Shown here: positions 31,373-34,889 of the stretch, in pieces
Numbering within the stretch: the first letter of the stretch is position 1
Layout: each line of letters begins with the position of its first letter
IMG/VR virus record: IMGVR_UViG_3300010885_038484
Coordinates: 1-34,889 of that record
DNA from: a virus
Length of the DNA: 34,889 nt
Strand: one strand, 5' to 3'
Position numbers and translations under genes: made by a program
Notes under the pieces: model-generated
The model's input: only the letters and a program-made list of their open reading frames with translations
Told to the model about the DNA's origin: nothing
The model's database searches: none

Positions 31373-32128
31373 ATGGCAACTAGAAAGAGCAATCAAAAAA
31401 ATCCTGTTCCGTTTGGAATGGGTAACAGGCAAATGAAAAGGAAGAAGCCTATTAACACTGAGATTATGAGGGAGATTGAACCTCTCACAAAAAATCAGGA
31501 AAAGTTATTCAATTGCTATAAATCCCAACAAAATCTTGTTGCATATGGATGTGCTGGTACAGGTAAAACCTTTATCACACTTTATAATGCACTGAGAGAT
31601 GTTCTGGACGAAAAGACTCCATATGAAAAAATTTATATTGTTCGTTCTTTGGTTGCAACTCGTGAAATCGGTTTTCTTCCTGGTGATCATGAAGACAAAT
31701 CTTCCCTTTATCAAATTCCCTATAAGAATATGGTGAAGTATATGTTTGAGTTGCCCTCAGAGTCTGATTTTGAAATGCTCTATGGCAATCTCAAAACTCA
31801 AGGAACAATTAGTTTCTGGAGTACTTCATTCATTCGTGGAACAACTCTTGATAAATCAATTATTGTTGTTGATGAATTTCAGAACTTGAATTTTCATGAA
31901 CTTGATAGTATAATTACAAGAGTTGGTGAAGATTCTAAGATTATGTTCTGTGGCGATGCTACACAATCAGACTTAGTTAAAACTAATGAAAAGAATGGTA
32001 TTATTGATTTTATGAAAGTTCTTCGTGTAATGCCTTCTATTGATATTATTGAATTTGGAGTTGACGATATTGTTCGCTCCGGATTGGTTAAAGAATACAT
32101 TGTTGCTAAAATGGAAGTTGGTGTATGA
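31373..32128 (+). CDS. phoH: PhoH-like P-loop ATPase
   Basis: The product is 251 aa. Walker A is GCAGTGKT at residues 59-66; Walker B is SIIVVDEFQN with D167/E168; KIMFCGDATQSDL is the sensor-type motif. The RSLVATREIGFLPGDHEDK segment is typical of PhoH proteins. The basic N-terminus (30 residues) is extra. PhoH is a standard gene of marine T4-like phages; its role in the phage is not settled (RNA-linked ATPase, phosphate starvation). It overlaps the exonuclease gene by four bases (ATGA), and no pho box is evident upstream. Confidence 0.95.
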   Translation: MATRKSNQKNPVPFGMGNRQMKRKKPINTEIMREIEPLTKNQEKLFNCYKSQQNLVAYGCAGTGKTFITLYNALRDVLDEKTPYEKIYIVRSLVATREIGFLPGDHEDKSSLYQIPYKNMVKYMFELPSESDFEMLYGNLKTQGTISFWSTSFIRGTTLDKSIIVVDEFQNLNFHELDSIITRVGEDSKIMFCGDATQSDLVKTNEKNGIIDFMKVLRVMPSIDIIEFGVDDIVRSGLVKEYIVAKMEVGV

Positions 32129-32808
32129 GTTTTATTCATCATAATTTTTTAGGTGAGCTTGAATTAGAGAAGAAAGAAACTAATGGCATCCGTCTCTATA
32201 ACCTTCCAAATGGAGACTGGGTGCCTTCTATTACTTCTGTGACAAGTTTCTATAATCGTCAAATCTTTGTGGATTGGCGAAAGCGTGTTGGACTTGAAGA
32301 AGCAAATAAGATTACTCGTATTGCGACTGCACGGGGTACTGACTATCACCAAGTCTGTCAAGATTATTTGGAAAATAAAGAACTGGATTGGAATAATTAC
32401 CAACCAGCAAGCAAATACATGTTTCTTCATGCGAAGGAATATCTTGACAAGATAAATAATATTCATGCGATTGAGAGAACTCTGTATTCAGAATATCTGG
32501 GACTGGCAGGTAGAGTTGATTGTATCGCAGAATATGAAGGAGAGTTGGCAGTCATAGACTTTAAGACATCTGGTAAAATCAAACCAGAAAAGTGGTTGGA
32601 AAACTACTTCGTGCAGGAAATGTTTTATGCTTCTGCGTATTATGAACTCACTCAAATTCCTGTCGTAAAACTTATCACTATCATGGTAACTCCTGCAGGA
32701 GAAGTTAAGGTATTTGACAAAAGAAACAAAGGCGATTATATTAAGTTATTAGTTCGTTATATTAAAGAATTTGTACATCACAATACTGGGACAGAGAATG
32801 GAGAATGA
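32125..32808 (+). CDS. PD-(D/E)XK exonuclease
   Basis: The product is 227 aa. The nuclease core is GLAGRVDCIAEYEGELAVIDFKTSGK (D in RVD, then D-F-K giving the PD-(D/E)xK metal triad), preceded by ARGTDYHQVCQDYL, the motif-I helix of RecB/Cas4-like and phage exonucleases, and followed by QEMFYASAYYEL, a QxxxY motif. This family cuts DNA from ends in recombination or host-DNA breakdown. The coupling to phoH (4-bp overlap) and gp33 (11-bp overlap) puts it in the replication block. Confidence 0.88.
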   Translation: MSFIHHNFLGELELEKKETNGIRLYNLPNGDWVPSITSVTSFYNRQIFVDWRKRVGLEEANKITRIATARGTDYHQVCQDYLENKELDWNNYQPASKYMFLHAKEYLDKINNIHAIERTLYSEYLGLAGRVDCIAEYEGELAVIDFKTSGKIKPEKWLENYFVQEMFYASAYYELTQIPVVKLITIMVTPAGEVKVFDKRNKGDYIKLLVRYIKEFVHHNTGTENGE

Positions 32809-33055
32809 ATTAGAAAAGGTACTGGAAAGTAAATTTTTCTGTCCTGCTCGTTTTGCACAAGAAATTGAAACTCTTGTGCAAATGAATGAGGATATGAATT
32901 ATATTGACGCAATTGTGTATTTTTGCGAACAGAATAGTATTGATGTGGAATCAATACCAAAATTAATTTCCAAACCATTAAAAGAAAAGATTAAGTACGA
33001 AGCAATGGAACTTAACTTTCTGAAGAAGACTTCCCGTGCCAAATTAGTCTTTTAA
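32798..33055 (+). CDS. 33: Late-transcription coactivator gp33
   Basis: ATG 32798 gives 85 aa and overlaps the exonuclease stop by 11 bp. Residues 15-80, FAQEIETLVQMNEDMNYIDAIVYF...ENS-type helix, KPLKEKIKYEAMELNFL, follow the RNA-polymerase flap-binding protein gp33 of T4, where the helix pair 'MSYLEATTAFLEENSI' and 'IIEKIQSEAIDENLL' occupies the same place. In T4, gp33 joins gp45 and gp55 to activate late promoters, which fits the late boxes throughout this window. It is shorter at the N-terminus than T4 gp33 (112 aa). Gene order gp33-gp59-gp32 supports the call. Confidence 0.85.
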   Translation: MENELEKVLESKFFCPARFAQEIETLVQMNEDMNYIDAIVYFCEQNSIDVESIPKLISKPLKEKIKYEAMELNFLKKTSRAKLVF

Positions 33056-33065
33056 TTCCATTTTA

Positions 33066-33082
33066 GGGGACAAAATTTCCCC
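33066..33082 (+). promoter_or_regulatory. Hairpin between gp33 and gp59
   Basis: The 5-bp stem GGGGA / TCCCC (33066-33070 with 33078-33082) with a seven-base loop is followed by GGCAAAAAATCCC and later by a T7 tract at 33104-33110, directly before the gp59 start. No ribosome site is visible there. It may be a weak terminator/attenuator or a translational control for gp59. Confidence 0.4.
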
Positions 33083-33111
33083 GGCAAAAAATCCCTATAT
33101 TACTTTTTTTG

Positions 33112-33708
33112 ATGATGCCGTTTGATTCCTATAAATGCTATCTTTCTCTAAAAAATCATTTTACGAAAGAATCCTATGATTATCACAAGTACTGTGGTAA
33201 GAGTCGTGCAACCGTACAATCTTTCTACAAACGCAAAGATAGATTTTGGTTTGAGAAAGTAGTAAGGCAAAAGACTGATAAGGAAGTGGTAGACTTTTTT
33301 GTTGCCAATTTTGTTTCCTGTAGTGATCCCCAATCACTATGGATTGGTGAGATTATGAAGGAAGGTGAAACAAGATATAAAGAGTGGCAAAAAAAGGTTC
33401 AGTCACTCTCCTATCTGTTTAAGGAAGAATCGGAACAAATGTTGTCTTCAAACAACTTGGAGCAGTTATTTGATTGTTCAAGGCAACATCCACCTATTCT
33501 TAAAATGTTCTTGAGTGCGAAAATTAGCCTTGAAACATTGGTAATCTATGATAAAATATTCATGTACGGGAATAATTTTGATAAAAAACTGAAGGACCCT
33601 GTATGGGAAACCGTCAGTATGAAAATCAAAAAATATAGTCCGTTTCTAAATATTGATGTACTTAAATTTCGTAAAATTTTGAAAAAAATTATTCTTGAGG
33701 ATTCATGA
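33112..33708 (+). CDS. 59: gp59-like loader of the replicative helicase gp41
   Basis: ATG 33112 or ATG 33115 could start it; the 198-aa product is near the T4 length (217). MPFDSYKCYLSLKNHF, then DYHKYCG, KRKDRFWFEKV, FVANFVSCSDPQSLWIGEI and the C-terminal VWETVSMKIKKYSPFLNID follow the gp59 pattern (T4 equivalents: YKLYLMIKQH, RRDKYFFQKL, FISNLVANQDAWIGDI, VWNNYSIKLKAYRKILNID). gp59 binds fork DNA and gp32 and loads gp41. It overlaps the next gene by four bases (ATGA) and is followed by gp32 one gene later. No ribosome site is seen. Confidence 0.9.
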   Translation: MMPFDSYKCYLSLKNHFTKESYDYHKYCGKSRATVQSFYKRKDRFWFEKVVRQKTDKEVVDFFVANFVSCSDPQSLWIGEIMKEGETRYKEWQKKVQSLSYLFKEESEQMLSSNNLEQLFDCSRQHPPILKMFLSAKISLETLVIYDKIFMYGNNFDKKLKDPVWETVSMKIKKYSPFLNIDVLKFRKILKKIILEDS

Positions 33709-34049
33709 GTTTTTTTAGTTCCAACATCGTTCGTGCAGAGATGACTGAAATCTCTGAACTGCAGGAAGAAATCTACAAAAATGTATTTAAATTTCCTACA
33801 ATGACGAAGGAAGATAAAATTTGTCATGTTGATCTTTTGGATAAACTTCTTAATAAGCAAAAAGTTCTATATACTCGTTTAAGTCTATCTGATGACCCAG
33901 AAGCACAGAGCATGAAAGAAAAAATTTCAAGTTCGGCTGCGATGATGGGTCTTTCTGCTGATACGGATATGAACGTCATATTCAATAATATGTCAAAAAT
34001 GCTTTCCGTGATGCGCTACCAGATTGACAAAAACGATTCTAACGAGTAG
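33705..34049 (+). CDS. Conserved cyanophage protein between gp59 and gp32, DUF1825-like
   Basis: The product is 114 aa, starting in the stop of gp59 (ATGA). FFSSNIVRAEMTEISELQEEIYKNV, MTKEDKICHVDLLDKLLNKQKVLYTRLSLSDD... follow the DUF1825 family of cyanobacteria and cyanophages by eye; it is helical with no catalytic motif. T4 has no gene of this type here, but cyanophages often do. Its placement between the helicase loader and the ssDNA-binding protein suggests a replication or recombination-related role, which is inference. Confidence 0.78.
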   Translation: MSFFSSNIVRAEMTEISELQEEIYKNVFKFPTMTKEDKICHVDLLDKLLNKQKVLYTRLSLSDDPEAQSMKEKISSSAAMMGLSADTDMNVIFNNMSKMLSVMRYQIDKNDSNE

Positions 34050-34095
34050 AATAAGTAAGTACACAAAAGCCAAATCTAACTAATCCGAGGTAAAA

Positions 34096-34889
34096 ATGTC
34101 ATTTGAAAATCTTAAAAAGCAATCCAGCATTGGTTCTCTCACTGCCAAACTGGTAAAGGAAGTAGAGAAGATGAGTACCACATCTGGTGGTGCTGATGAG
34201 CGTCTCTGGAAACCAGAGATGGATAAGACTGGTAACGGGTTCGCAGTCATTCGTTTCCTGCCCGCTCCTGAAGGAGAAGAACTTCCCTGGGCAAAGATGT
34301 ACTCACACGCATTTCAAGGTCCTGGTGGATGGTACATTGAGAACTCACTGACTACGATTGGTGGTAAGGATCCTCTTGGTGAGTACAATCGTGAACTGTG
34401 GAATACTGGCACGGAAGCAAATAAGGAAACTGTTCGTAAGCAGAAGCGTAAGTTGTCCTACTATTCCAACATTTATGTTGTGAAGGATCCTACTAATCCT
34501 GCAAACGAAGGTAAGGTTTTCTTGTTCAAGTATGGTAAGAAGATCTTTGATAAGATCATGGAAGCCATGCAACCTGAATTTGAAGATGAAACTCCTATCA
34601 ATCCTTTTGACTTCTGGCAAGGTGCAAACTTCAAGTTGAAGATTGTGAAGAAGGATGGTTACTGGAACTATGACAAGTCTGAGTTTGATCGTCAAGGTCC
34701 TCTTCTTGCTGATGATGATGCAATGGAAGCAATCTGGAAGAAAGAGTATTCTCTTACTGCTGTGACTGCTCCCGATCAATTCAAGTCTTATGAAGATCTT
34801 GAGCGTCGTCTCAAGAGTGTTCTGGGTCAGAAGAGTGCTGCTCGTGCAGTTGCAGAGCAAGAGGAAGTTTATGAGTCTTATACTCAAGC
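34096..34889 (+). CDS. 32: Single-stranded DNA-binding protein gp32 (3' end outside window)
   Basis: ATG 34096 with GAGG at 34087-34090 opens a frame that runs off the window end after 264 codons (about 90% of the usual length). ADERLWKPEMDKTGNGFAVI and RFLPAPEGEELPW match the start of the T4 gp32 core, with the LAST-like basic N-terminus before it. FQGPGGWYIENS, KRKLSYYSNIYVVKDP and NEGKVFLFKYGKKIFDKIM follow the T4 order. The zinc ligands of T4 gp32 (Cys77, Cys87, Cys90) are absent: the segment has no Cys at all. The protein coats ssDNA in replication, recombination and repair. T4 gp32 represses its own translation, but no matching pseudoknot is clear in the 46-bp leader here. Confidence 0.95.
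   Translation, partial: MSFENLKKQSSIGSLTAKLVKEVEKMSTTSGGADERLWKPEMDKTGNGFAVIRFLPAPEGEELPWAKMYSHAFQGPGGWYIENSLTTIGGKDPLGEYNRELWNTGTEANKETVRKQKRKLSYYSNIYVVKDPTNPANEGKVFLFKYGKKIFDKIMEAMQPEFEDETPINPFDFWQGANFKLKIVKKDGYWNYDKSEFDRQGPLLADDDAMEAIWKKEYSLTAVTAPDQFKSYEDLERRLKSVLGQKSAARAVAEQEEVYESYTQ

Noticed and set aside
34345-34887. 180-codon minus-strand frame at the right edge
   Set aside because: It is the reverse of gp32, which has clear family motifs on the + strand.
1-34889. tRNA genes, CRISPR arrays, insertion sequences, or an integrase/attachment site
   Set aside because: No cloverleaf, no evenly spaced short repeats, no transposase or integrase motif, and no flanking direct repeats were seen. 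A phage lytic module without lysogeny genes fits.

Overview
The window is a contiguous piece of a T4-like myovirus genome infecting marine picocyanobacteria (Prochlorococcus or Synechococcus; the host genus cannot be told from this sequence). Four things support this: a T4-type replication and late-transcription block at the right end (gp33, gp59, then gp32, in T4 order); a typical cyanophage auxiliary set (PhoH, ThyX, SpeD, glutaredoxin, a ferredoxin-dependent bilin reductase); T4-style late promoters (TATAAATA or one-base variants) in front of many genes; and dense packing with ATGA or TAATG stop/start overlaps.

Layout. (1) Positions 1-15917 are a virion structural and adhesin region, all on the + strand. 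It holds the 3' end of a gene, perhaps gp53-like; a freestanding HNH endonuclease; two small structural proteins; a 459-aa structural protein closed by a UUCG terminator; a 1153-aa protein built on an exact 216-aa super-repeat followed by roughly 40-aa repeats; small fibre-like proteins; an 1180-aa protein with five carbohydrate-binding-like modules and a probable beta-helix; and three tandem paralogous Gly/Cys-rich proteins with 8-11% cysteine. A 284-aa protein of unknown role and a strong terminator (15941-15960) end the block. (2) Positions 16017-21110 are a sugar cassette inserted in the structural region: a GT9/heptosyltransferase-like enzyme, a NodU-type O-carbamoyltransferase, a heptose-1-phosphate nucleotidyltransferase (RfaE2), a heptose-7-phosphate kinase (RfaE1), a cupin and, convergently, an HldD-type heptose epimerase. 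Together they suggest synthesis, transfer and carbamoylation of a heptose, driven by a late-type promoter. (3) Positions 21150-27285 return to virion genes, with a 360-aa and a 1675-aa protein, the latter carrying a LamG-like domain. (4) Positions 27338-30167 are small accessory genes: glutaredoxin, a bilin reductase on the minus strand, a membrane-anchored acidic protein behind a possibly structured leader, a DUF6433-like protein, two small unknowns and SpeD, ended by a terminator. (5) Positions 30228-34889 hold a 58-aa gene, thyX, a TTG-started small gene, phoH, a PD-(D/E)XK exonuclease, gp33, gp59, a DUF1825-like protein and the start of gp32, cut by the window edge.

How it fits together. 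The left two thirds build and decorate the tail and adhesin apparatus. The heptose/carbamoyl cassette lies inside it and shares its promoter class, so its product may modify virion proteins or the host surface late in infection. The right third supports host-metabolism takeover (polyamine, thymidylate, redox, bilin), recombination, replication and late transcription. No gene-free stretch exceeds 300 bases. The longest is the divergent 158-bp region at 28473-28630.
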